The position numbers and the translations under genes were made by a program. This document shows positions 17,259 through 26,450 of a stretch of 64,000 nucleotides of DNA, piece by piece; the stretch's first letter is position 1; the number at the start of each line of letters is the position of its first letter. The notes beneath the pieces were generated by a model. It had not been told where the DNA came from. It ran no database searches and saw nothing but the letters and a program-made list of their open reading frames with translations. Origin of the DNA: Arenibacter sp041392165 (GTDB lineage Bacteria; Bacteroidota; Bacteroidia; Flavobacteriales; Flavobacteriaceae); contig JAWKMN010000005.1 in the NCBI GenBank assembly GCA_041392165.1, forward strand, positions 62,001 to 126,000, in the 5' to 3' direction.

Positions 17259-19388
17259 TTATGGTTCGATCAGCTTATGGTAGGCGGCCAAATAATAGGG
17301 GAGGAGGTAGAATGTTCCTTCATGTTCCGCATATCCGTTACCTTCATTATCATGGAGAACCGTGGCATCGCGGTCCAATCTTACGTGACCCCTTTCGTCT
17401 ATGGGCAGGGCATAGGTATCATAGCCCCAGCCCATACCTTTGGACTGGCCCGGTGTTGGGTCCAGTAAAATATCCAGTCGGTGGGTGTTGTCCATATCAT
17501 ATCCTATCAGATCCAATGGAATTCGTTGTAAGGTTTCTGTCATATAGCGGTTGTTCAGGCTGCTTTTGTAGTACCTGTCAATACTGGCCTTTGCAAATAG
17601 TGGATTTTCTACGAACAACTCGTCTGGCTTAAAAAAACTTTCATCCACCTTTCGGGTAAAAAAACCGGCCATGGCACCATAGAGTCCGTCCCAAAAGGCA
17701 TTTTTTTGCTTGCTGATATGTAACCAGGCATTCTCCAGGGCAATACGGTACATAATTTGTCTTTCCGGATCCTTTTCATAATTTATAAGGCCATACAGGC
17801 TCATGAGACTTAGGTTATTGTCCCAAGGCACCGCATTTTCCGGTGGAAAAAATTCTTTGGCGTGCATGGCGTAGATATCATAATTTTCCTCTTCACGCAG
17901 TTTTTCGGCTACTTCTTCATATTTGGGGTCTCCCGTTACATGGGAGGCCACATTTAAAAAGGAAAGCATCATCATGGCATTTAGACCACGTTGTTCCCAT
18001 CCCCAAACGGAATTGAAATAATCCGGGTCAAAACTCCCCCAACGGGTTGGTTTTCCATCATAGTCCACCAATTTGAAACCATGGCGAATTAGATGATCGG
18101 TAATGTCGGCAACCACTTGTTTAACGGCTTCCTTTTCTTCCTTTGTTTCCGCAACCAAATCATGGTAAATGCCATAATAAAAATAATGGCCGGCCAATTC
18201 ATCGGAGCTGGTATCACATTTCCATCTATAATTTCCGTCATCACTCAGTGGAAAACGAGGAAATATATCTTTCCAAAAGGGATCGTTTTTTTGATGTCTG
18301 CTATTGTATTCCCTGCTGTATTGTTCATTGACGGGTTCATGCCAATCCACGGGAATGATCACCCTGGCAGGAAACCCTGGCTCATGGGTAATGTCTACCA
18401 ACCATTTGAGGGCGAAAAAGCTCCTGTTGGCCAGTTCCCTGGCTTCCGGATCTTTGGTCAATGCATATCGGAAAGCCTGGGCCGCCCCGTACATGGCGGT
18501 ATATTCCCCATCATTGTCCGAGATGGCCAGTTGGCTGGTTTTTATATTGAATTGGTCCGAAAGATGGCTTTGGCATACAAAGCCCATCCTGTTGTGCCTT
18601 AACTCTACCTGTTCCGTAAAATAGGCGGCCTTTTTGGAGTAGGTCATTTCTTTGGGGATAATTTGGCTTACCCCTTTTTTAGTGGCGATCCAGGTTGAGC
18701 CATTTGAATCAACGGCAATAGCGTTTACGTGGTCATCCGGTAACCATCTACGGTTGGCCCTATAGAAAAAAACGTTCTCTTCTACCCTGAAAGCTCCCTT
18801 TTCGGTACCAAACCAGACCTTTCCTTTTGGACCGGGGGATGCGCAGGTAAAATGATTGTAAGGTACCCCTTCCTTTCCGGTAAACAGTTTCCACTTGCCT
18901 TTCTCCAAACAGCCTATGCCTTGTTTGGCACCGAACCACAATCGGTTTTCGGTATCTACCGTTAGGGCTGCTACTTCTTTTAAGGCCCAGCTGTAATTTA
19001 TGTCGGAGGGCAACTCCTGTTTCCACTTGTTGTTGCCCTGTTTTATATAAAGTCCATTTTCACAGCCCACATAAGTGGTATTGCCGTAATATGCAGTACT
19101 CAGTACCTTACCTGCTTCTTTGGGCAGATTTTTAAATTTTGGGAAGACAGCGGTCGGATTGTTTTTGTTGCTTGGAATCCATTTGGAGTTCTTCCATTCA
19201 TATTGCCCAGAGGGGGAAATTGCCATCGGGGTATTGTCCACTATTAATATTTTGTCGATACTGCCTTGGGGAAGTCCATCGGAAATATCATTGATTATGG
19301 CAACATCCTGATAAAATACGGTCTCCTGTGCATAGATTCCGGAGAAAAAGTATAGGATTATGCTAAATAAGAATAGTGTTTTATTCAT
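17259..19388 (-). CDS. Secreted propeller/helical-toroid protein C
   Basis: Protein of about 709 aa from the ATG at 19388, chosen because MNKTLFLFSIILYFF...GIYAQ is a clean signal peptide; an upstream in-frame ATG at 19442 would overlap the previous gene. The N-half (about 25-285) has two-component-regulator propeller repeats (RLWFGAKQGIGCLEKGKW, KVWFGTEKGAFRVEE, GSTWIATKKGVSQI). The C-half is helical, like an alpha/alpha toroid, with DNDGEYTAMYGAAQAFRYAL, DTSSDELAGHYFYYGI, DYDGKPTRWGSFDPDYFN and NTHRLDI. There is no histidine kinase or transmembrane part, so it is not a hybrid sensor. It is the most divergent of three paralogues: the WNHSDDEMYF motif of the other two is WDNNLSLMSLYG here. 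Function unknown. Confidence 0.75.
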   Translation of the reverse strand: MNKTLFLFSIILYFFSGIYAQETVFYQDVAIINDISDGLPQGSIDKILIVDNTPMAISPSGQYEWKNSKWIPSNKNNPTAVFPKFKNLPKEAGKVLSTAYYGNTTYVGCENGLYIKQGNNKWKQELPSDINYSWALKEVAALTVDTENRLWFGAKQGIGCLEKGKWKLFTGKEGVPYNHFTCASPGPKGKVWFGTEKGAFRVEENVFFYRANRRWLPDDHVNAIAVDSNGSTWIATKKGVSQIIPKEMTYSKKAAYFTEQVELRHNRMGFVCQSHLSDQFNIKTSQLAISDNDGEYTAMYGAAQAFRYALTKDPEARELANRSFFALKWLVDITHEPGFPARVIIPVDWHEPVNEQYSREYNSRHQKNDPFWKDIFPRFPLSDDGNYRWKCDTSSDELAGHYFYYGIYHDLVAETKEEKEAVKQVVADITDHLIRHGFKLVDYDGKPTRWGSFDPDYFNSVWGWEQRGLNAMMMLSFLNVASHVTGDPKYEEVAEKLREEENYDIYAMHAKEFFPPENAVPWDNNLSLMSLYGLINYEKDPERQIMYRIALENAWLHISKQKNAFWDGLYGAMAGFFTRKVDESFFKPDELFVENPLFAKASIDRYYKSSLNNRYMTETLQRIPLDLIGYDMDNTHRLDILLDPTPGQSKGMGWGYDTYALPIDERGHVRLDRDATVLHDNEGNGYAEHEGTFYLLPYYLAAYHKLIEP

Positions 19389-19398
19389 ATAGGGGAGG

Positions 19399-20787
19399 TT
19401 AAAGGTCGATGACAAAAATTTGCATGGTAGGTGTGTTTCCATTTTCGGAAACCATGCGGTTGTAGGCTATTTTATGTCCATCGTGGGACCAGACCGGATT
19501 TTTTGGCGGATTTTGGGAGGGTTTGGTCAAGACCGTACTTTTGCCATCTTCAATTCTGAGACCCACCAAGGAATTTTGCCACACGTAGACCAAGCTGTGC
19601 TCTTTGGGATGCCAACGGATATAACCTTGAACGTCCGATTCATGAAAAGTACGTTGTATAGCCTGGCCGCCCCATGGGGAGATAGTGAATATCTGTTTAA
19701 TGTTATTGTCATCTTTGGCAATATAGGCGAGCATACTTCCCCCATAGGAGGAACGGACAATACCTTCGCAACCTGGATACTTGTTATTGGCGGTATAGGT
19801 TAGCCTGCGTTGGTGGGTTCCTTTGGGGGGGGAGGGCATGGATGTCTCCGTACCCTGGAGTTCACCCTTACCCGGGCTGGTAATATCATCCGGAATATCT
19901 ACAATATAGACCTCATCTAGCTGTTCTCCTTTATTATTTATTGTAGTGCCGATGAAAGCCCTTGCCCTTTGTGTAGATCCATCGGATTTTAAGTAGCCTA
20001 CACTTCCTACCCAACTGTCTCCTGCCGCTTTAAGAATTTCATCGGAACCTGGTACCGGTTCAGGGACCACCTTTACTACTAGTGCACTGAACCATTCCCC
20101 TGAAAAATTCTCTCCATCTTGGGATTCGGGTACAGGTACCGGATGATGTTTAACAGAAACCCCTATGGTTCTAAGATTATGGACAAGGCCGGTGGAATCT
20201 TCCAGCTGCTTCATAATGGCATCGTTATAGGTAAAGCCTATCCATTTACCGTCACCACTAAATTCATGTCTATGGGTCCCCCCGCGTAGGGCACCCACGG
20301 TAAACGGAAAGGAAATGTTCCTAGCGTCCATAAAAATGGGCTGTCCGGGTTGATCATCCTTGATTATTACTCCGGTTCTCCTCCATTGTTCATAGGGTTT
20401 GTCCGAAGTGCAATTTAATAATCCATGTATAAAAACTACCTCGTTGTTGGTATGGCTATAACTTACCGCTCCCACTCCGGGACCATAGGCCCGGTTTTGT
20501 TGCAGTTCGTACAAAACTACTTTTTCTCCGGTCTTGATATGTACCTTTTCAATTTTACCATTTGCCCCGATACCACCTTCCTCGGTCCTGGTGTCATATA
20601 CCAACCATTCATCGTCCGGGGAAAAATTGTCATTATTGTCCAAGTCATGGTTATAGGTAAGATCCTGAGTGATTTGTCTTTCCATTTTATAATTGTCTTG
20701 TCCACAAGCACTAAAAAGTATGGGTGTAATGAAGAGAAGGAGCATTGGTTTACTTTCTAAATTTATTAGCTTTTTCTTGGTGTCCAT
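19399..20787 (-). CDS. DUF3748 (YidR-like) beta-propeller lipoprotein
   Basis: Protein of 462 aa resembling DUF3748/YidR proteins, TolB-like propellers of unknown function. A lipoprotein signal (MLLLFITPILFSAC) follows a short N-terminal stretch, so M15 (20745) is an alternative start. The family opening ERQITQDLTYNHDLDNNDNF and DEWLVYDTRTEEGGIG is clear, as are HRHEFSGDGKWIGFTYND and the PD40-like end NPVWSHDGHKIAYNRM. It sits between paralogues B and C with short gaps (10 nt to C, 22 nt to B), so they are likely co-expressed. Other propellers of this kind bind oligosaccharides or proteins, which is only suggestive here. Confidence 0.82.
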   Translation of the reverse strand: MDTKKKLINLESKPMLLLFITPILFSACGQDNYKMERQITQDLTYNHDLDNNDNFSPDDEWLVYDTRTEEGGIGANGKIEKVHIKTGEKVVLYELQQNRAYGPGVGAVSYSHTNNEVVFIHGLLNCTSDKPYEQWRRTGVIIKDDQPGQPIFMDARNISFPFTVGALRGGTHRHEFSGDGKWIGFTYNDAIMKQLEDSTGLVHNLRTIGVSVKHHPVPVPESQDGENFSGEWFSALVVKVVPEPVPGSDEILKAAGDSWVGSVGYLKSDGSTQRARAFIGTTINNKGEQLDEVYIVDIPDDITSPGKGELQGTETSMPSPPKGTHQRRLTYTANNKYPGCEGIVRSSYGGSMLAYIAKDDNNIKQIFTISPWGGQAIQRTFHESDVQGYIRWHPKEHSLVYVWQNSLVGLRIEDGKSTVLTKPSQNPPKNPVWSHDGHKIAYNRMVSENGNTPTMQIFVIDL

Positions 20788-20809
20788 ACTATAACTATTA
20801 CTTGGGTTG

Positions 20810-23101
20810 TTAATATTTTATATTCAAATCTCCATTTTTATTTTGTGGGGCACTAATAATTCCCAGATACCTGCCCATCCAGTAGGGTAGCAGCCAAGTG
20901 TCCCCTGCACTTATAAGTTGTTGCCCATTCCCATCCCTATCCAAATCGAATATATTTCCATTATGTCGGTACAGGGGGGTCTCTGTTAAGGGCAATAGTT
21001 CATCTGTACTTTGTAACCTAAAATTATTGGACAGTAAGGTAATATCCTTGCGGTGGGAGTTCTCCATTTTCCAATTCCTTAAATCCATGGGATAATTTTT
21101 TAAAAACCAAATGGAATTATCCAGGTCAAAATCTTCGGAAGATGTAGTAGCTGTGTATATAAAATTCCATAGCGCATTTTTTTCAGGTCGTTCTGCTTGC
21201 CAATGATCCCGGATACTTTTTTTGTAATCTTCCTGTAATTCTGGAGTGAAGGCATAGTTGGAGAGTCCAAAGTACGCCAAAAAATACATTTCATCATCGG
21301 AATGGTTCCACTCATGGGATAAACTTGAACTAAGCGCATCATCATCGGAATGGCCAATTTGGCTTATGGGCCTCATCAGGTTTTCAAGATAACCGTGTTC
21401 TTTTATTAATTGATAGGCGCCGGTTTTATATTTTTCCTTTCCGGTAAACTTATAGGCAGTTTGAAGAAAACCAATAATATTAGAGGAATATAGTCTACGA
21501 TCGCCCACGTTTTTGGGGAAGCCGTTTACATAGGACGGATTCCATTTGCCCCAAAGGGTGGGTTCCCCGTCCACATCAATAATATAGTAATCATTATCTA
21601 TGATATAGCCCATTAGATTGTCCAGGCATTCCAGGGCACGGTCTTTCCAAGCTTGGTCTTCCACTAATTCCAGGATGGCCGTAAGTGCAAAAAATTGACC
21701 CACGGTCTGATCACTGCTTACCGTTGACCTCCAGGTCCAATTGGAATGGTCGTTTCCCGGGAGCCATTGACTGGCGGGACTGCCCGACAGGAGTTCCTTT
21801 TTTTGCCAGCCCGGTTTTTTTTCATTGATTACGATATAGTCTCTTTCGTAACTTCTTGCAAACAGGCCTTTTATGGGGGTTATATGGTGCAGCCTTTCCA
21901 TAGCTTCAAATGATTCATAGGCATTTTGTTTGGCCTCTTCGGACCCTGTTACCTTATATCGGTACAATTGACTCACCAGATACATGGCAGTCCATAGGTT
22001 ATCACTGGGCTGATCCTTCATGACTGCGGAAGCATATCCATGTGGAAGCTTGCTTACACTGCAGTTGAAGCCATACCTAATGTTTTTTTCGCGCACTTGT
22101 TTTTCATAGAACATGGCCTTGTCCTCAAGGGTCATTAGATCGGTTTGTATGCTTCCCACTCCATTGTTGGTAAGAATGAGGACCGATCTTTCCGGACCTT
22201 TTGCCATTCCAACTACATTATTGCCGGGCAGCCAACGTTCCCCGGAATAATAGCTATAGTTGCCATTCTCCAAAAGTTTGAACGCACCCCATGAGGTTCC
22301 AAACCAGAGTGAACCGTTAATTTCACTGATAGTCGTTATTTCCGGCCAGGGTACATTTTCAATAAGCTTGTTAACACCCAAATAGAAGTATCCTTTTGAG
22401 GTGCCTACCACAATTTTGGTACCTTCATTGGTTAATGCGGCACAACTAATGCCCGTTCCTACATAGATTTCCTTTAAAGGTTTTCCTGGAACAAATGTTG
22501 TTATTTTATTAGGGGAAACCAATATAAACCTATTTTCCTTTTCCTGATAAAGCATTTGTGAAATTCCTTTTTCAGCGGCCAGTTTTAATAACGGTCCTTC
22601 TTGGTTGAGGTAGGAGAGTTGTTCTCCGTTATAGACCAAGAAATGAAAATCCTTGCCCCCAACCAGCAGTTTGGGGTTTTTAAGACCGTGTTCTATCTGT
22701 AATTTTCCGGCCCATGCATTGCTAAAGACTTGGGTGTCGTCCAGATACACAATATGGTCCCCGTAATTCGTAAAAGCTTTAATGTTCTTATTGGCCATAG
22801 GGCTATAGGAAATATCCGGAGTAAGTGTTCCTGAATAGAACAGTTGTCCGTTTTGGGGAACCAATAGGCCTTTATTGGTAAGTATTTGGATATTTCCGTT
22901 GCGGTTCGAAATAATGTCCCGAACCCCGTAGGTCTTTTGATTTTCTGCCAGATAATATTTCACTGCGTATTCCTGTGCATAGGCAGTATCTATATATACG
23001 GATCGGATAGAAGTATCTGCAGTTGTGGCAAGAGCTTTGACCTTGTGCTTGCTACAGCTCCCAATACATAGGAAAAGAATGCCTAATATGCCGTATTTCA
23101 T
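20810..23101 (-). CDS. Propeller/helical-toroid lipoprotein B
   Basis: Protein of 763 aa with a lipoprotein signal (ILFLCIGSC, Cys16). Architecture as in A: propeller-like N-half (to about 330; GSLWFGTSWGAFKLLENGNY is one blade) and helical C-half. Shared C-half motifs are DNLWTAMYLVSQLYRY, the Arg-rich GLFARSYERDY, WRSTVSSDQTVGQFFA, DVDGEPTLWGKWNPSYVN, WNHSDDEMYFLAYFG, NSHRKDI and SAGDTWLLPYWMGRYLG. The clustered Asp/Glu/His/Arg/Trp in conserved toroid loops looks like an enzyme pocket, possibly for a carbohydrate. One difference from A is SSDQ instead of SSDE. Family not recognised beyond the propeller repeats. Confidence 0.75.
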   Translation of the reverse strand: MKYGILGILFLCIGSCSKHKVKALATTADTSIRSVYIDTAYAQEYAVKYYLAENQKTYGVRDIISNRNGNIQILTNKGLLVPQNGQLFYSGTLTPDISYSPMANKNIKAFTNYGDHIVYLDDTQVFSNAWAGKLQIEHGLKNPKLLVGGKDFHFLVYNGEQLSYLNQEGPLLKLAAEKGISQMLYQEKENRFILVSPNKITTFVPGKPLKEIYVGTGISCAALTNEGTKIVVGTSKGYFYLGVNKLIENVPWPEITTISEINGSLWFGTSWGAFKLLENGNYSYYSGERWLPGNNVVGMAKGPERSVLILTNNGVGSIQTDLMTLEDKAMFYEKQVREKNIRYGFNCSVSKLPHGYASAVMKDQPSDNLWTAMYLVSQLYRYKVTGSEEAKQNAYESFEAMERLHHITPIKGLFARSYERDYIVINEKKPGWQKKELLSGSPASQWLPGNDHSNWTWRSTVSSDQTVGQFFALTAILELVEDQAWKDRALECLDNLMGYIIDNDYYIIDVDGEPTLWGKWNPSYVNGFPKNVGDRRLYSSNIIGFLQTAYKFTGKEKYKTGAYQLIKEHGYLENLMRPISQIGHSDDDALSSSLSHEWNHSDDEMYFLAYFGLSNYAFTPELQEDYKKSIRDHWQAERPEKNALWNFIYTATTSSEDFDLDNSIWFLKNYPMDLRNWKMENSHRKDITLLSNNFRLQSTDELLPLTETPLYRHNGNIFDLDRDGNGQQLISAGDTWLLPYWMGRYLGIISAPQNKNGDLNIKY

Positions 23102-23161
23102 TTTTTGGGACTTCGTTGGGATTGAATTTATATTTCAGCTATAAGTTGTTTGTTTTTAGTG

Positions 23162-25402
23162 TTATTCGGAGCCCATGGGCTCACTGATGACCCCTAAATA
23201 CCTGCCCATCCAATAGGGGAGAAGCCAGATATCCCCCGCAGAGTATTCTTCTGTTCCATTTCTGCCTCCATCCAAGGTAAACATATTTGCGTTATGCCTT
23301 TGAATCCGGCGCTCATCGGGAGGTAATACCTCTTTTGTTGTCTGTTCCCTGAAATTGGGAGCTATAAATGCAATATCTTTTCTATGGCTGTTCAGGACCT
23401 CCCAGGTAACCATATCCATTGGGTGCTCCCTGAGGTACCATGCCGCTTCTTCCAAGTCGAAATCCCGGGTTCCGGTGAGGGCGGTCATAATGTTCCAGGC
23501 TCCTTCTTTTTCGGGGCGTTCAATTTCCCAATGGTCTATGATCGCTTCTTTGAATTTGGTTTTTAGGGTGTCGTTAAAAGCATATCTATAAAGTCCCCAA
23601 TAGCCCACAAAATACATTTCATCATCGGAATGGTTCCAGGATTCGGATAGCATTTTACTCCAATCATCGGCATCATCCGGAGCCATGGCAACATCCTTCA
23701 TGGGCCACATAAGATTGTCAAGATACCCGTGATTCTCCATTAGATCGAAGGCTTTTTTCTTATACTTTTCCTTTCCTGTAAAATGATAGGCCGTTTGTAG
23801 CATGCCTATAATATTGGAAGCATTTATTTTACGATCTCCTACCATTTTGGGCCGGGCATTTACGTATTCCGGGTTCCAACGTCCCCAAGTGGTAGGCTTG
23901 CCGTCAAAATCTACCAAATACATATCATTTTGTACAATATGGCCCATGAGGGTATCTATAAGGACAATAGCGCGATCTTTTAGATCGTTGTCCATTAATT
24001 CGGCCATGGCTCCATAGGCAAAAATATGCCCAATGGCCTCATCGCTACTGGTGGTGGATTTCCAATCCCATTCTGGATCATCTGTATGCTGCCATCTTTC
24101 AGGATCCCCCAATCTTTCTATATAACCACTTCGTTCAAAGGATCTGGAGGGAAAACCAGGAACGGGATTAATACTGAACAACCTTTCCATGGCGTCCATA
24201 GATTCCCTACAGTTTTGAAGGGCTTCTTCGGATTGGGTCACGGCATAACGAAACACCTGTCCTGCCAGGTACATAGTGGTCCAAAGTCCGTCGTTATCGG
24301 AATCGGAAAGTCGGCCTGTATCAAAATTACCATTGTCCATATCTACCAATGTGGCATTGAACCCCAGTCTTATATGTCTGTCACGTACTTGTTTTTCATA
24401 ATATTGGGCCTTGTCAAAAAGTGTCATTTTTTCAAATACTATTTGTCCAAGTCCCTTGTCGGTCACCATTAAAATGGAACCATCGGTACCTTTGGAAATA
24501 TGTTTGACATTGTTGTCCGGCAGCCAACGTTTTCCATAGTAGTAGTTGAATTTGCCATCGTTCTTCAGCATAAAGGCCCCTTTGGTAGATCCGAACCAGA
24601 GATGTCCGTCAATTTCTTCAACATAGTTAATTTCCGTCCACGGCAATTGGATCTTTTTGTCCCCAATTTGTTTTCCGGAAGTGGCATCTATTTCGAAATA
24701 CCCATCAAGGGTAGTCACTATTAATTTATTGTCCAACAGGGCAAAGGAGGTAAAATTGCGTCCTTCATGGATCATTTTTAGGGTTTTGTCCTTAGGATTG
24801 AAGGTGGTAACGGATTTTTCTCCCAAAATCCAGAAGGAATTGGTCTTTTGGTCGAATTTGATGGCTACGGCCTTGTCCTTGGATAGGGCTCCCTGCCAAC
24901 CACTATTGTTTTTGGATACATATTGAAGCGATTGACCTTCGCTTATCAGGAAATCAAAATCCTTTCCTGCTGCAAACTTATTGGCTTTGGGAAGGTTGTG
25001 TTTTAGGTAAAGGTTACCTGCCCAGGCGTTGCTGAGTACTGCCTTATCATCCAAGTATACAAACTGGTCTTGATAAGTGGTCATTGCAGCAATATTCTTA
25101 TCGGTCATCGGGCGGTATGTTTTATCCTGTAAAAGGGTACCGGGATAGAGGAACTGTCCATCATGTGTACGTAAAATTCCGTCCGATGAGGAGGCCTGAA
25201 TAACTTTATTACGGTCCATAAAAGCTTCGAATAATAGCAAGTCATCCTTTTGTTTGTCATATTTAATGCTATAATCTTGCAGATAGGGCACATCTTTATA
25301 AACGGGCAAGGATATTTTGGCGGTTTCCCCTTTTGGGGCCTCTGAACAGGATATGCCCGCGAGGAAAATAATCCATAATAAATTTCCAAAGCTTTTTCTC
25401 AT
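23162..25402 (-). CDS. Propeller/helical-toroid lipoprotein A
   Basis: Protein of 746 aa and first gene of the run. Lipoprotein signal with Cys19 (FLAGISC). The N-half to about 320 is beta-rich with propeller blades (HLWFGSTKGAFMLKNDGKF at about 267). The helical C-half carries DNDGLWTTMY (369-378), GFPSRSFERSG (416-426), WKSTTSSDEAIGH (447-459), DFDGKPTTWGRWNPEYVN (498-515), WNHSDDEMYF (589-598), NSHRKDI (671-677) and AGDIWLLPYWMGRYLG (722-737). B is close to it along the whole length and C more distantly. An extracytoplasmic glycan-active role is inferred from fold and conserved acidic/aromatic loops; no known hydrolase or lyase family is claimed. Confidence 0.76.
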   Translation of the reverse strand: MRKSFGNLLWIIFLAGISCSEAPKGETAKISLPVYKDVPYLQDYSIKYDKQKDDLLLFEAFMDRNKVIQASSSDGILRTHDGQFLYPGTLLQDKTYRPMTDKNIAAMTTYQDQFVYLDDKAVLSNAWAGNLYLKHNLPKANKFAAGKDFDFLISEGQSLQYVSKNNSGWQGALSKDKAVAIKFDQKTNSFWILGEKSVTTFNPKDKTLKMIHEGRNFTSFALLDNKLIVTTLDGYFEIDATSGKQIGDKKIQLPWTEINYVEEIDGHLWFGSTKGAFMLKNDGKFNYYYGKRWLPDNNVKHISKGTDGSILMVTDKGLGQIVFEKMTLFDKAQYYEKQVRDRHIRLGFNATLVDMDNGNFDTGRLSDSDNDGLWTTMYLAGQVFRYAVTQSEEALQNCRESMDAMERLFSINPVPGFPSRSFERSGYIERLGDPERWQHTDDPEWDWKSTTSSDEAIGHIFAYGAMAELMDNDLKDRAIVLIDTLMGHIVQNDMYLVDFDGKPTTWGRWNPEYVNARPKMVGDRKINASNIIGMLQTAYHFTGKEKYKKKAFDLMENHGYLDNLMWPMKDVAMAPDDADDWSKMLSESWNHSDDEMYFVGYWGLYRYAFNDTLKTKFKEAIIDHWEIERPEKEGAWNIMTALTGTRDFDLEEAAWYLREHPMDMVTWEVLNSHRKDIAFIAPNFREQTTKEVLPPDERRIQRHNANMFTLDGGRNGTEEYSAGDIWLLPYWMGRYLGVISEPMGSE

Positions 25403-25910
25403 TTCAGTACATATTTTTTGGTTGCAGTTAGGTGGTCTGTACGGAATTCTTCAATAATCGGCACATTTATCTATATTACAGTCCTCTACAAATAAACCTC
25501 ATTTGAGTGTATTGAACTTCCTATATTTTACATGATTTGCATCATATATTGACTTTATTATTCGTTTCTTTTTTATATTTTAAATAAAGTGTTAGAATAA
25601 TTGAAATTGACGGTAATGTGGAAATTTGATGATTTGATAATGTGAAAATGAGGAAATATGGAAAATGGGGAATTTGGATGGGGAGAGAGATGTTTATGAC
25701 ATGGTCTGTTTCCGCAGCGCCTACGGTTTCCCGAATTGTTTTCATATACATTGGCAGTCTCCAGTTGGCAAAAGGAATTAGGGCAGTGAAACCTGTTTTT
25801 TTGCCAACTGCCTACCACTAAATTTTTTATCCGGTCCTTGTCAGGGAATTCCGTTCCAAAAAACCTACCTATCGATTAGGTAGGTAGGTTCATGGCAAAG
25901 GAGGAATGGT
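25403..25910. other. 508-nt intergenic region with low-complexity and palindromic DNA
   Basis: It separates the propeller/toroid run (starts at 25402) from the end of the His-rich lipoprotein genes. From about 25600 to 25690 there is A/G-rich low-complexity DNA in which GAAAAT/GATAATG-like words recur. An 11-bp inverted repeat (AGTTGGCAAAA 25763-25773, TTTTGCCAACT 25799-25809) follows, then the terminator at 25858-25885. Small open frames here are not credible genes. Confidence 0.5.
25858..25885 (-). terminator. Intrinsic terminator of the His-rich lipoprotein operon
   Basis: On the minus strand a 9-bp stem (ACCTACCTA with TAGGTAGGT, loop ATCGA) is followed directly by six T residues. It lies 25 nt after the stop of the last lipoprotein gene. 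Confidence 0.75.
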
Positions 25911-26390
25911 TTAGTCTACAATTTTGATGTCCACCGAGGTCCTGTTCTGCCATCCGGTCTTGTCGGTTACGGAGAAGGCACAGTGGTAATCCCCAGGGTC
26001 CACATGCTCCGGAATGGTGATGGAGAGGTTGATCTCATAAGAAGTAGCCCCATCTTCTATGGCATGGTTTTCCATGAACATCATGGGGTTGATGGCTGTC
26101 TTGATAGCTTCCAGATCACACTGGGCTCCTTGATCATCATGGGTGTGATGGTCAAAGTTGTGATGGATGTTGAGACTGTAAGAAGCCAACGCCTGATTGT
26201 CCGTTACCTGTGCTTTAAAGGTATAGGTTTTTCCTTTTTGTAGAATTTCACAGGCTTTGGGGAATCCTTCTGTATAGTTCACGCTGATGCTGGGCTTCTC
26301 CTCATCGATGTTGCTGTCGTTACCGTTTGAACATGCAAACAGTAAAAGGACGGACAGAAGTATGAAGAATTGTTTTGAAAATGTTTCCAT
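25911..26390 (-). CDS. His-rich DUF4625-like lipoprotein, short
   Basis: Protein of 159 aa with a lipoprotein signal (LLLFAC, Cys20) and one Ig-like beta domain of the DUF4625 type. The His/Asp cluster HHNFDHHTHDDQG around residue 90 can bind a transition metal, and two Cys residues (about 48 and 100) could add ligands or form a disulfide. The C-terminal strand pattern ITIPEHVDPGDYHCAFSVTDKTG is the domain hallmark. Last gene of the TonB-receptor locus and followed by a terminator. A role in surface or periplasmic metal capture is inferred. Confidence 0.78.
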   Translation of the reverse strand: METFSKQFFILLSVLLLFACSNGNDSNIDEEKPSISVNYTEGFPKACEILQKGKTYTFKAQVTDNQALASYSLNIHHNFDHHTHDDQGAQCDLEAIKTAINPMMFMENHAIEDGATSYEINLSITIPEHVDPGDYHCAFSVTDKTGWQNRTSVDIKIVD

Positions 26391-26406
26391 ATTGAAATTT
26401 TAGTTG

Positions 26407-26436
26407 ACCGTACGGCTTTTTAAAAAGCCGTACGGT
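26407..26436. repeat. 30-nt perfect palindrome between two lipoprotein genes
   Basis: Half-site ACCGTACGGCTTTTT followed at once by its exact reverse complement. The core CCGTACGG is itself palindromic, so each arm can also pair within itself. It lies 16 nt upstream of the ATG at 26390 and 14 nt after the end of the preceding gene. In RNA it would make a strong hairpin that could attenuate or protect the downstream part of the transcript, or it may be a protein-binding site. Confidence 0.75.
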
Positions 26437-26450
26437 GTATTTACTTTTTA

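Noticed and set aside
17259..19442. Start at 19442 for paralogue C
   Set aside because: It would put 18 unrelated residues before a clean signal peptide and overlap the DUF3748 gene.
16384..25402. Reading the propeller proteins as hybrid two-component sensors
   Set aside because: No transmembrane helix, histidine kinase or receiver domain is present; the C-halves are helical and acidic-loop rich.
25542..25818. Small frames in the 25.5-25.8 kb spacer
   Set aside because: They lie in low-complexity and palindromic DNA and resemble no protein.
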